Of a DNA stretch of 64,000 bases, positions 1 through 11,110 are shown one piece after another. Each line of letters begins with the position of its first letter. Position 1 is the stretch's first letter. A program made the translations under genes and the position numbers. This DNA is from Epiperipatus broadwayi (lineage: Eukaryota > Onychophora > Udeonychophora > Euonychophora > Peripatidae), in NCBI GenBank assembly GCA_028023455.1, contig JAQFVV010000351.1:746001-810000 (forward strand). Reading direction: 5' to 3'. The notes beneath the pieces were generated by a model. The model did not search any database. It worked only from the letters and a program-made list of their open reading frames with translations, and had not been told where the DNA came from.

Positions 1-303
1 TAATTAAAAGCAAACATCATTTTTTTTAGTTTTTTTCTTGTTGAATGAAGATTATTATTGATTTTGTTCAAAATAGACAGATTTTTATTTCTCTTATTTT
101 TTTAATTATTTTGCATAAAAATATACTTTTTTTTTTCTGTATGCATATATTCCTATATATATATATGTAAACATATACACACATGCATGATTAATTAATA
201 TAATTATGAAAAAGATGCTTGTTTTAATTATAAATAGGATAATTATTTTGTTCTTGAAGAAGTATAATAACTACTCTTTCTTATTGCATTGTCAAATGTA
301 TAA
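1..303. other. Unassigned AT-rich sequence
   Basis: Very AT-rich sequence with T-runs and a short (AT)n tract near 155-168. I see no coding frame, RNA gene or repeat structure here. Confidence 0.5.
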
Positions 304-655
304 CATATAATACTAAATCATCCATGCACTTTACTACTGTTACACTTTGCTTTATTTACCACTCACTTTTGCAGTTTACAGTTTTGATTGTCCCAGCAAT
401 CTTCTTCAGAACTACAACATAATACAAACACATGAATATAAATATACATGAATATATAATTTACATTTTATATGATAAGATATATATATAGAATGTAAAT
501 TACATGTTCATGCATATTTATATTAATATGTTTATATTATGCTGTAGTTCTGAAGAAAATTGCTGGCGCAATCAAAACTGTAAAATGTAAAAGAATGTGG
601 TAAATAAAGCATTGTGTAACAGTAGTGAAGTGCATTGATAATTTAATATTATATG
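304..655. repeat. Near-perfect 350-bp palindrome (foldback element)
   Basis: The left arm (about 304-420) reads 'tgcactttactactgttaca', then 'cagtttacagttttgattg' and 'cttcagaactacaaca'. The right arm (about 540-655) carries the reverse complement of the same blocks in the opposite order: 'tgtagttctgaagaaaattg', 'gcaatcaaaactgtaaaatg', 'gtgtaacagtagtgaagtgc'. The centre (about 430-535) is itself a palindrome of 'catgaatat'-type and 'gtaaatta' blocks around (AT)n. There is no coding content. It has the form of a non-autonomous foldback or MITE-like element; the family is not recognised. I see no clear target-site duplication. Confidence 0.85.
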
Positions 656-1817
656 GTATTTTGTTCTTGATGGTTTAATACAATACTGAAATTTAAATCT
701 AATAATTCAGTCTTTATACTTGCAGAAAAAATAAAAAAGTTCAACTTTATGGTTTCTAGATTCCAATAGGTAGATAAATGTCTAATTATTTTAAGTCAAA
801 TTAGAATGTTATAAACTTTTGTCTGTTCACAAATCTCTTTCCCAATGTGATAAACCCATTTTCAAAATGTAGCTATTAATTTTGACACTCAACATAAAGA
901 CTGTTATCTTGTGAGCTAGTGTTAAGTTTAATAATTATTGTAATTTCAAAGAATGGATGAGTGTAAGCAATATGAAATAGAATATTACTGTAATTTTTTG
1001 CATACTTTTACAAGTGAATGAAATGCTAAAATTAAATTAGAAGCTAAAAAAAATAAAGTTAATAAATTGATTTTTTCTAATTCAGGGTTTCTAGAATCTT
1101 CATAATCATTTGGAGAAACATGAACACCTGGACAAGAACCCTTGAATTAAATAATAATCACAAAATGTTTCTAATGTTTTGAATGCAACCCTATAATGAT
1201 TTTGGCTTAGTAATTTAAAAAGTCATAAGTACATTATCTGGCAGTAATAAAGAAAACAGTTTTAACAAACCTTTAGTTAATTTATTTAAATATAATGGAT
1301 GTTTCTTAGTTAAAAAGGATGGCTTCAATTTTGAAGCACAACATAATTTCCAAAGTCAGATGTATTTAACAAAAATTAACAATATGGTACATTATCATAG
1401 TGATATAACTATCTCAATTAATTTTACTGCCTGTAATGTTGTTAGTAGTCTGATCTATTGTATGTCTATAAGATATGGATCTCCTATAGATATATAATGA
1501 AGACAATGGAAAAAAAATTATTTAGAAAGGAAGTTTATAGAGCAAAATTTAATGGCAAAATCATAAGACTACATTCTTCAGCTCTCATAAATGAGAGCAT
1601 GTTTACAATATTAAGACTATAAAGGATTTTTGTGAGCTTTCATTGATATTTGCCTGCACAAAGAATATAATCTTGAAGTATTTTGCAAAAAATGTGTGCT
1701 GCAAAAGTTAAAGAATGATATAAAAGACATCAACTACAATAGAATAAAGAATCAACATGTATTGTATGTAGATTTATTCACTATAACAGTAGCAATTTTT
1801 TACACAATAGTACAAAA
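656..1817. other. Unassigned AT-rich sequence
   Basis: No open frame longer than about 60 codons, no repeat arms and no RNA-like fold that I can support. Confidence 0.5.
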
Positions 1818-1965
1818 GCTCTAGTAATCAGTAGATGCTAGATGTTTATACATATCCAGTGTTTATCTATACAGTATCTTCAGACTAACTTTTAGCACAA
1901 GCCATAAGCTAGAAAGTAGTCTAGGGATATTAAATATGTTGAAACTGGATAACAATTACAATGCA
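1818..1965. repeat. Diverged fragment of the same family as the 37.4-38.2 kb foldback
   Basis: The order of blocks 'ctagtaatcagtagatgcta', 'cttcagactaacttttagc' and 'acaagccataagctagaaag' followed by 'agtctagggatatt' parallels the arms at 37500-37600 and 38025-38065, where the blocks are 'ctagagtaatcaatggatgc', 'ccccagactagtttctggc' and 'ccacaagccagaaactactc' with 'tctggggatatt'. The copy is strongly diverged, so membership is an inference from collinear short matches. Confidence 0.5.
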
Positions 1966-4104
1966 CCACATTCTAGCTTATATTGAATATTAAAGCTTCA
2001 ACTAGGTTACAATATTCTATGAAAAAGTCTGTTATTGTTTTAATTGCTTGTATAAGCATAAAAAGGTGATCATATGATGTACAAATAATTTATTCATTGT
2101 TAATGGGTGGATGTGCATAATTATCACAAACTCATCTTTAACTTTTTATTTTTAGCCTTTCTGCTTTTGTTTTTCTTTTGGAGTTGGAATATGCAAGCTT
2201 GTGATTGGATACAATGCCCCAAATAATATTATTTGATAACAATATTGTTTTTACTTTTATTTTGTATTGACAAATTCATCTGCTTTTGACTGACCTTTTT
2301 TTTTTTTTTAAATTTACCAATAAATGAGTAGGAAAGATAGATAAGAATTGATAGAGACAGGTGAAACATTATACACACTTAAATACTTTAATAAAGAGCT
2401 ATGATTGCATAATTGATGAGAATAGAGTATCTCAGTTTATTATATGTTTTCAAATCCACATTTTAAAAAAATAAAGCTAATTTATTTATTTCTTGTGACA
2501 TTTTCATAAAAACTTCATCATGTTTGAAAATTTTATTTTTATAGTTAAACTTTTTCCCTATATTATATATTGACAATCTTAACATTATTTATTACAAATG
2601 TAACTTTAAAATGATAGACATTCTAAAAGTTATTATTTGATCTTTGCAAAATATGAACTTTATTGGATATAATTTAACTATTTAAAAAGATAGAACAAAA
2701 TATTAGGTATTTGAATTTAATTTTTTAAAATCAGAAAAAATTTAGGGTTAGTTATGATTAAAGAAAGAAAAAAAAATCTTATAAGTAAACATCTAATTTA
2801 TTATTTTATTTTATTTAATTTTTTTAAATTGTTTACTATTTTGACAAAAATCACTCTCTTTTGTCTAGTAAAAATCGCTTGTTTGCTGTAAATACTTTTT
2901 AAATGTTTTGAAGAACTTCTAATTATAGTGATGTAATTTTTGGGATTAAAATAAGTATTTTGCAAAAATATTACATAAATAATCTTTAATATGAAAACAA
3001 ATTAGTGAAAATCAACAATATTTCTTTAGGAATGTAAATTTATCTGTTATTTGGCTTCAAACTAAAACATTCTACCAATCAGAAATATTTCCATTGACAT
3101 CTAGAGCCATGTCCTTTATGGTATTTTCATGCAAATTGACTATTGCCTAAAAAGGCCATATAATGCTGACATCTTAATTTTTTTTTTCCAACTAATAATT
3201 TCAAACTTGTAACAGTGGTAAAATAAAATTATGCAAAGTAACGTAAAGTTATAGAGAGGATTAAAACAAGATCAAAAAGATATAGCAATCGGAGTACAGC
3301 CAAAATAGCAAACACAGCATAAGGTTGCTGCTATTAAAACAAATCAGCTTCATACAAATCATTGACATGTAACTGAAAAACTAAATAAAATCTATAAAAC
3401 AATTATAGTGAAGCCACAAATTATGTTGGATGACTGTACATGACTTCAATTATATGCTATCTAAAAAATATAAATAGACAAAAATGCAAATGAACCAGTC
3501 ATTTTTCCATTTTGGTGTACCATAAGTGGATTGTGATTATTATTAATTTTTTCAGTTTATGTTGATGGCACATTTTATTCTTCCTATATTATTTTTTCTG
3601 ACATTGATATACAATATTTTGTGTAATAAAATGTTTTCAAAGTTTAATGCTAAGAAGATTGAAATATTTTAGAACATGCATAAAGTTGATATTAGCCTAA
3701 AAACATCAAATAATTAAATAGAGGTTGGATTTTTAAAGAAGACTACTATTAAATTTCAATAAGAGAAAAAAATATTGAAAAAATATAAAATGGTCAGATT
3801 GTGTTAGATATTCCAATATTTGCTTTATTTAAAAAATGAAAATATAAAACATTAAGTTTTCTTTTTATTATTCCTATTTTTTCTTAGAATAGATGAGCAA
3901 ACACACACATAATAAAATATACATAAATGTTGCTCCCTAAATTTATTATTAAACACTTTTTAAAAAAAAAAAATTGTTTTTTTTTATATAAGTGTCCCTG
4001 GCATATATATATTAAATGTAAAATACAGTACCCATTATAAAATATATATATATAAATTTAACGGTAAAATTTATATATATATAACAATAAAAGTAATAAA
4101 TATA
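1966..4104. other. Unassigned AT-rich sequence
   Basis: About 2.1 kb of A/T-rich sequence with homopolymer runs and short (AT)n tracts near 4006-4015 and 4044-4055 and again at 4070-4083. I see no coding signal and no long inverted or direct repeat. Confidence 0.5.
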
Positions 4105-4985
4105 TAATTAACTATTATATACAGTCTTCCAATACGCAGAAGTACTTTTGGTTAATTCCTTAACTTGCCTCAACTGCTGTTAAATTCATAAAATAAAATG
4201 GAAGCAAACACCATCAACTCAAATCCCTAAATCCCAAATTGTAATGTTAGCAGCATATCTATTAATTATACTCATTTTATTTCTATTTATTAAAATTGCC
4301 TCCTTAATTTTTCTTTTATTACGATTTCATACTTCATGAAAAATCTTAACACTTTCAATATCAAACTTAAATTTATATTTATATGTCCTTTCATTATTCA
4401 AGAAAACTGAAGCACTCATTAAATCAGTATTATTTTTACTTTTTAAAGCTTGTATAACAATTCATGCTCCTTTAATCTTTTTTCAATACTTCACCTTGAT
4501 TTACATATAATGAATATTATTTTTACTTTTCAAAAAAATCATGATCCTTTAATCTTTTTTCAATACTGCAATTTAATTTATTGATATATGATGTAGTATT
4601 GAAAAAAGATTAAAGGAGCATGAATTGTTATACCAGCATGAGATGAGTAAAAATAATACTGATTTAATGATTACTTCAGTTTTCTTGGATCATGAAAAGA
4701 CATGTAAAAATAAAGTTAAGTTTGATATTGAAAGTGTTAAGATTCTTCTTGAAGAGAGAAATCATAATAAAAGAAAAATGAAAAAAAGGCAATTTTAATA
4801 AATAGAAATAAAATGAATATAATTAATAAATAAGCTGCTAACATTAAAATTTTGGATTCATGGGATTTGAGTTGATGGTGTTTGCTTTATATTTTGTTTT
4901 TTGAATTTAACAGCAGTTAGCAGGTTAAGGAATTAACCAAAAGTACTTCTGTGGATTGAAAGACTGTATATAGTAATTAATTACT
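4105..4985. repeat. 880-bp foldback element with long inverted arms
   Basis: Left-arm blocks near 4120-4225 ('tatacagtcttccaatacgc', 'agaagtacttttggttaatt', 'aaacaccatcaactcaaatc') recur as reverse complements near 4858-4983 ('gatttgagttgatggtgttt', 'aattaaccaaaagtacttct', 'gaaagactgtatatagtaat'). Arms continue inward: 'tcaatatcaaacttaaattt' (4357) pairs with 'aagtttgatattgaaagtg' (4718), and 'ttaatcttttttcaatac' pairs with 'gtattgaaaaaagattaaag' near the centre. The 'cctttaatcttttttcaata' block occurs twice on the left (about 4469 and 4550) and once inverted on the right (about 4597), so the centre is rearranged. No protein is encoded. Confidence 0.85.
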
Positions 4986-5369
4986 CTTATATTTATTGTT
5001 ATTACAACAGTTTTCTTAATTAATGGATATTGTATTTGTATATATATTGTGGTACAGGAAAAAATTGCCTGAAAAAGTAGTCAGCTAGCAATACATAAGT
5101 TTATTCAAAATTGTTTTAAAATTAATAATAATATTGGTTAAAAGGGAAATGCAATAATTCAATAATATATATTTTTGAATAGACATGTATATGAGTGCAC
5201 AGGTAAGGTATATGAAGGAACTTTTCATGGATTAAATAAATAAATAGAACTTATAAAATTTATTAAAATAAATTTGAATAAATGAATTTATTCCAGATAA
5301 TGGTGTATTAATAGAATCAAAAGAGGGTGAAATATATTTTAACGGTCAATGAAAAGGGCCTTTAACGTA
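4986..5369. other. Unassigned AT-rich sequence
   Basis: A short spacer between the foldback and the 2-kb dispersed repeat. No gene or repeat was identified. Confidence 0.5.
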
Positions 5370-7340
5370 ATCTGCACTATACGGGCGCCATCTAGGCATT
5401 TGAACCTAGAAAAATTTATATAGTAGGCAGATACGTAAGTTAAGATTCAAAAATTTTTTTTATATATATTATTCTGACCGTTTGCTCAATGTTACTAGCT
5501 CATAGAGTAGCAGAGATTTAAACATTTTTATAAGTTTTAATAGATTTGGATTCTCAAAATATATTAATATTTAAAACAATAAAATTAAAGAAGCCACTGC
5601 CAGTAATTAACACACAAATAGATTTTATTGATGCACATTTAAAATTGAGGAATAAATTTAATTTTTAGATTTTAACATTAATAATTTTTTTAATTTAAGT
5701 TCAAATTACTATTTAAATAGACTGCACAGATGGATATTTAAATTATATTTTACTTTAGCATGTCAAGCATAGATAGTCTACATAGATTTTTTTTCCACTT
5801 AAAAACTTATCAAAACATTCATTCAATCTCAGTCTAAAAGTTCGTAGCCAACCCAATGCCTGCTTCCAGATATATAGTCGCAATCAATGTAATATGAAGA
5901 TGCTAGCATAAAACCACGCCGACAGGAATGTGCATCTGACAGCATGATATTATTTGACGGAAATGATCCATGTCCAGAACAGGAAAGTACATCTGTCTGA
6001 CTAAGGAATCATGTATGGTTATTTTTAAAGAGTGCTATGTATGGGGGAGAGCGGTCTTTCTGCCATCTTATAAATCCCTGTCCGTAGAGCTAGAAGGGGT
6101 CAATGGCACAGGAAATACATCTGCGACCATTTCAACGATATGACTGCCTCTTTGGGGTTATGCATTCAGTTGGGCACATTTCCCTGTATGCTAAACACGC
6201 TTCACATTACATTAATATAAACACCCATATATCCCTTCACAAGCATTGCCCTAACCACGAAACAAATAGTCTGAAATTAAAATCCCTTAAATTGAATATA
6301 AACGAATTTAAACATAGTTATTAATCTTTATCCATGCAGCTATCTACACCCAACTTTAATTTAATACATTTTATTTAACAGATAGAAATAAATAACCTAG
6401 TTAAATACAAACATAAATAATTAAATTTAAAAAAATGGAAATGATTGAAATAGCAAATGTATATAAAAACAAATATTTATAATTAATTTAGAGTTCTATT
6501 CTTGGTCAGATAAGAGTACATTCATTTATATTATTTTTTTTTTGGATTGATTATTTATTGACGTTATACGGTAATTATTTAAAAGAAAGTTCAATTGGTA
6601 AAAGTTTATACTTTACGGATTCTGCAGATTTTGAGGTCCATCTTTGTGATCACTTATGTAGATTGTTTGTTCTTCCTTTTTAAAAACGAAGCCGCTACTT
6701 GCTATTCCTTTTTGGTCCCTAACTATCATAGGGAGGTCTCAGCTGGTTGTCCGGAAAAGAAAATTAAATTTATTGCAGACTTCCACATCGTGAAAATCTG
6801 CAATATAGCTAGTTATAACGACATATTCATAGTCAGCTCTCAGATAACAATTATAATAATAATTTGACTTTTATATTTTTCTTAGTCTCTTATCATCCAA
6901 TATTTGGATTCAACCGGCAAGACGTCACTAATCCTTTCATGTTTCAGTTATGGTCCGTGCTGTCATTTTCGTGCTTGTATTGGACATTTAATTTCTTTGT
7001 ATTCTCTTATCTGACCATTTAATTTATTTTAAATGCTTCAAGGGCTAGTTTGCTTAATAAGACAATCATTTCCATTTTCTAAGATTATAGAAATCAACAT
7101 TATTTCTATTTTTAAAATATTAATCTTTATATTTTTACTTTTTTACAACAAAAAATACTTTCAAATACTTTTTCTTAAAATAGTTTAAGTTTTCCATCTG
7201 CGCGACAATATATATATTAAACAACTTTTAATTTTCAGTTTTTAAGTTTTTTTCTTTTTAATAAATCCATTTTATTTACGATCTTTTTATTTTCATTTTA
7301 AAATAATGTGACGGGATATTATATTCCGTTACAATATATT
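5370..7340 (-). repeat. Copy 1 of a ~2-kb dispersed repeat (minus orientation)
   Basis: Read on the minus strand, this stretch is collinear with 50960-52971 on the plus strand. Shared blocks in order (minus reading): 'aatatattgtaacgg' at 7340; 'gtatttgaaagtattttt'; 'aaatggaaatgattgt'; 'caaactagcccttg'; 'ggattagtgacgtcttg'; 'aaagttgggtgtagatagc'; 'agatgtactttcctg'; 'aatttattcctcaat'; 'gtgttaattactggcagtgg'; 'tctctgctactctatgagc'; and a nearly invariant ~45-bp terminal block at 5391-5435 containing 'ggttcaaatgcc'. The ends begin TGTAACG and have a small inverted repeat. It could be a solo LTR, a non-autonomous element or a segmental duplication. Small open frames inside (for example 6103-6324, 6595-6867) have no recognisable domain and are unlikely to be genes. 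Confidence 0.85.
5391..5435 (-). repeat. Conserved tRNA-T-arm-like terminus of the 2-kb repeat, copy 1
   Basis: Minus-strand reading: 'cgtatctgcctactatataa', then 'atttttctaggttcaaatgc', then 'ctagatgg'. The string CTAGG-TTCAAATG-CCTAG can form a 5-bp stem with an 8-nt loop and resembles a tRNA T arm / Pol III B box (GGTTCAAATGCC against consensus GGTTCRANYCC). The block is much better conserved between the two copies than the rest of the repeat. No convincing A box was found at the right distance. Confidence 0.45.
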
Positions 7341-8742
7341 TAACTTTATTTAACTTTAAGGATTTATTTTTAAAAAAATAGTTTACTTGAGTGCATTTGT
7401 CAATAACAAATAAAAAAATAAATGTACTAATTTGGAATGTAATCACTATTAAACCAAAAAAAAAAAAAAAATCAGTGATATATTATGTAATTTTAATCAA
7501 AAACAAAAAAAATTAATACAACAAAATGTTGAAAGGAAAAATTAAGTGAAAAGGGTGAACACATTCATTTTATCATTGTATAAAAAAGTAAAAAGTCTAA
7601 CTCTAACTAGTAAAAAAAGTGGGACAATGGAGACAATATTAAATTCAAAAACAACTTTTTGCATTGTGATTATAATTTTGATTGAGATATACTTCATTGC
7701 TCTGGAAAAAAAAAGATTTATCATTACCAGAAATAGAAACTCTTGTTGAAACAACCACAGATAATGCTTTGCTAAAAATCTATATGTGCAACAGCTCTAC
7801 TATAAATTATGCAGTCGTCTTTTGGGACTGCTTTGAACTCCATGCATAAATTATCATAACACCTGGATTAAATAAAAATTATCTGTGATTCCTATTAATG
7901 TTTTTTGATTGACTGCTTAAGATAAGAATAATGGAAATAAGAAAGCACCTGCTGAATAAATAATTATACAAATTTCAAAAACACACTGGATGTTTTAATT
8001 CTGCAGGATCAGCAAGATAAAGTATAAATATCAAGAATAAAAAAGTTGCTAAAGATATAGAAATAGCATGGCAATACATTTTTAAAACTATTATTTTTAA
8101 GTTATTTTAAATCATTTATTGTAATTTATTTTATTCTTTTTATACGAGTGATTGATATATTTTAGTTTCTTTGCAGGTTAAATTAATTATGATATATATA
8201 TATATATTTGTGTGTGAGAATTAATCCTATCTTGCAAATAAATGGTTAATATTTTATAAAATCAAATGCTCAGTGCCATTTTATATTGCAGCTTTCATTT
8301 CAAATGCTCACATAGCATTTGTCACTTGTTTATAAAACAATTTAAGGATAATGCTTTATCACTGAAAATACTAAATATATCTGGGATTAGGAAATTACAA
8401 ATGGATGATATCGAACCGTTCAGCTTTTTTTCACATGAATGATGGCCCAGAAAGCTGTAAATGCATGTTTTTTTTTACATTATTTTAATTAAAACAAATT
8501 GCTTCAGAGTGGTAAAGCCTATTTCAAATGACTAAAGTAGATTTGGAGGAAGTGGTAGGGAACTGTAACCCATTTTATTAGGTTTAATCATTATCATTAT
8601 CTACTTCATATGATATATGAAGATCTACTAGATAGTTATATTGAAAAGTAACATTTTCAGGGTATCAGTTACCAAATATGTTATACTAGATATAGTTATA
8701 CTACAAGGTAATCGTTCGGGTTGCCAGTACTATATATATATA
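7341..8742. other. Unassigned AT-rich sequence
   Basis: Short overlapping frames on both strands at 7542-7754 look like chance open frames in AT-rich DNA. An (AT)n tract (8730-8742) directly abuts the 3' end of the RTE copy that follows. The phrase 'cgttcgggttgccag' at 8713-8727 resembles 'cgttcgggttgccaac' at 11599-11614, a small shared motif of unknown meaning. Confidence 0.5.
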
Positions 8743-11110
8743 TCATTATTATTTTCAATCATCAATTCACTGCAAGATGGTCTTTCCAATTTGATTGAGT
8801 TTCTCTGATCTATAGCCTCTCTTTTTCATATCATTCCAGTACATTTCTTATTTCAATTATCCATCTCATATTAATTTTTTTAGATCTTTTACAATCTCTT
8901 GAGATACAGCTTAAAATTTCCACTGCCCATCTATCATCTTTCCTAATAATATATTATGTCCAGCTAAGATACCTCCTCTTAATTCTTTCAATATGTCAGT
9001 AACATCTGTTTGTTCTCTGACCCATGTATTTCATTTTAAATCTCTTCTTGTTATTATTAATATGCATCTCTTCACATTTTGGTGAATAGTCTGAAGTCAC
9101 TGTACTGCTCTTCTGTTAAGTGCTCAAGTCTCAGATCCATAAGTAAAAATTTGTAAAACACATTTATTAAAATTTTCAAACATGGACATATTTTATATTG
9201 TTTCTACCAAAAGCACTCCCACCATGTTTAATTCTATGATTAATTTTAACAATTATATTTTCATCTGTAGTATTAATTTGACCAAAATATTTGTAGTTGT
9301 TAACTTCTAACTCATCATTAAAAATCTTTCTTTTCTTTTTTTTAAAACAATCTCTAAATTATCATTATCAATCTTTATTTTCTGTCTTTGAAAAAATCCA
9401 TTCAGCATAACTTTACTCTTTTTAACATTTACGTTTTATGTTACTTTCTTAAATTTATCTTGCAACATTTCTTAAAGCTCTAAAACATTATTTCCAAAAA
9501 TAATTACATCATATAAATTTATTTAACGCACATTGATTACATAAGTAATATTTACTAAGGCAATAAACCTAAAGTATGTGCTGTTGAAAATGTGAAGGTA
9601 GGGACCTCTACAGGTTTTAACCACAAGCTTATGCCTTGGAAGAAAAGAGAGGAATCCTTCTTTCCTTCAACCTACTTTCTATATAAATAGGTGAAGCTGA
9701 AGCGGTTAGATCTGAGAGCATGAAGCTATTCAATATTTCACTGATTAAGTCCACAATTCCTATTATACATTAGTACTTATGAAATCTTTCAATTTACAAT
9801 GAGTCAATGGAAAGATCTTATAGTTAGAAATCTATTATGATAATTTAAAGTTGTAATTATAAATTTATTTAACACACATTGATTATGTAATTAATGTTTA
9901 CTAATGCAATAAACCTAAAGCATGTGTGGTTGAAAATGTGAAGTAGGTTGAAGTAAAAAAGGGTTTCCCTCTTTTCTTCCAATGCATAAGCTTGTGGTTA
10001 AAACCTGTAGAGGTCCCTACCTTCACATTTTCAACTGCACATGCTTTAGGTTTATTGCATTAGTAAATATTACTTATGTCATCAATGTGTGTTAAATAAA
10101 TTTACAATTACAACTTTAAATTAACGTAATAGATTTCTAACTATAAGATCTTTCCATTGACTCATTGTAAATTGAAAGATTCACGAGTACTAATGTAGAA
10201 TAGGAATTGTGGACTTAATCAGTGAAGTATTGAATAGCTTCACGCTTTCAGATCTAACTGCTTCAGCTTCACCTATTTATATAAAAAGTAGGTTGAAGTA
10301 AAGAAGGGTTCCCCTCTTTTTTTCCAATTCATAAGCTTGTAGTTAAGACCTGTAAAGGTCCCTACCTTCACATTTTCAACCGCACATGCTTTAGGTTTAT
10401 TGCATTAGTAAATATTAATTACATCATATATAAATTTAGATAATCTCCATTTACTTTTACTTCCTTAGCTTCCCATTTATAATCCACAAAGTATCTCTTG
10501 CATAACTGCTGTAAAATAGTATGCAAATATTAAGTCACCCTATCATATAATCTTCTAAGTGTTAATCATCTTAGTATCATTATAATTGTTGTGGTTGCAC
10601 TTTTATAAGTATTTTTCAGAATATGACAATATCCTGGATATATTATAATCTATAAATCCAAAGTATGATAGCAACTCATTTTTATTGGTCTTACTATAAC
10701 TTTAGTGATCCATTGTACTAAAACCACTTTTAAATTCAACTTGTTTTTTTTAGCTGGTTAAAACTTGAAGTTCACTGCAGATGAGCTGTAATTATGTTGG
10801 TAAAAAATTTGTATAGAACTGATGAACTTCTAATATTTTTTTAATCACTTTTTAAAATATTAACATTAATACTCTATTTTTCTAATCATCAGGAACATCT
10901 TTATCATTTAGATATTTGGTATATAACTTTGCAAAATATTTCTATTTCTTCACCTGCTTCTTTTAAGATATTGATTATAATTCCATCATTACCTGGAGCT
11001 TTTCCCTTTTTATAAATTTAATTGCATAGCTTGATTCTTTATTTAAAATTTCTGGGCAATTCAGATACAATAATTATAGAGGATACTTTTTTTTTGTTCT
11101 TTAATTTACA
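8743..11110 (-). pseudogene. 5'-truncated, decayed RTE/BovB-like LINE (copy 2), split by an insertion
   Basis: The minus strand parallels the better copy at 22196-25425 over its reverse transcriptase and C-terminal parts. Recognisable pieces include 'APGNDGIIINILKEAGEEIE' (about 10950-11010; RT finger region), the stretch just before RT motif C near 9490, and a C-terminal part beginning near 9180 and ending at 8743. Frames are broken by many stops and shifts, so no product is expected. The endonuclease half is missing, as is common for 5'-truncated LINE insertions. The 3' end runs into a 'gatgatatatatata'-type tail on the minus strand, as in the other copy. A palindromic element at 9522-10416 interrupts the RT domain. 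The assignment to the RTE clade rests on similarity to copy 1. Confidence 0.8.
9522..10416. mobile_element. ~900-bp palindromic (inverted-dimer) element inserted in the RTE copy
   Basis: Both edges carry 'aattacatcatataaattta' (about 9502-9521, and about 10417-10439 with an extra TA), which looks like a ~20-bp target-site duplication. Outer arm 9522-9890 is inverted against 10081-10416 over almost its full length; matching blocks include 'ggtgaagctgaagcggttag', 'cactgattaagtccacaatt' and 'aatgagtcaatggaaagatc'. Inside, 9870-9960 is inverted against about 9985-10100, so the module 'ataaacctaaagcatgtgcg ... gaaaatgtgaaggtagggac' occurs four times (two forward, two reverse). The layout is best described as two copies of a TIR-body-TIR element fused head to head. 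No coding frame is present, so any mobility would need enzymes from elsewhere. Confidence 0.85.
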
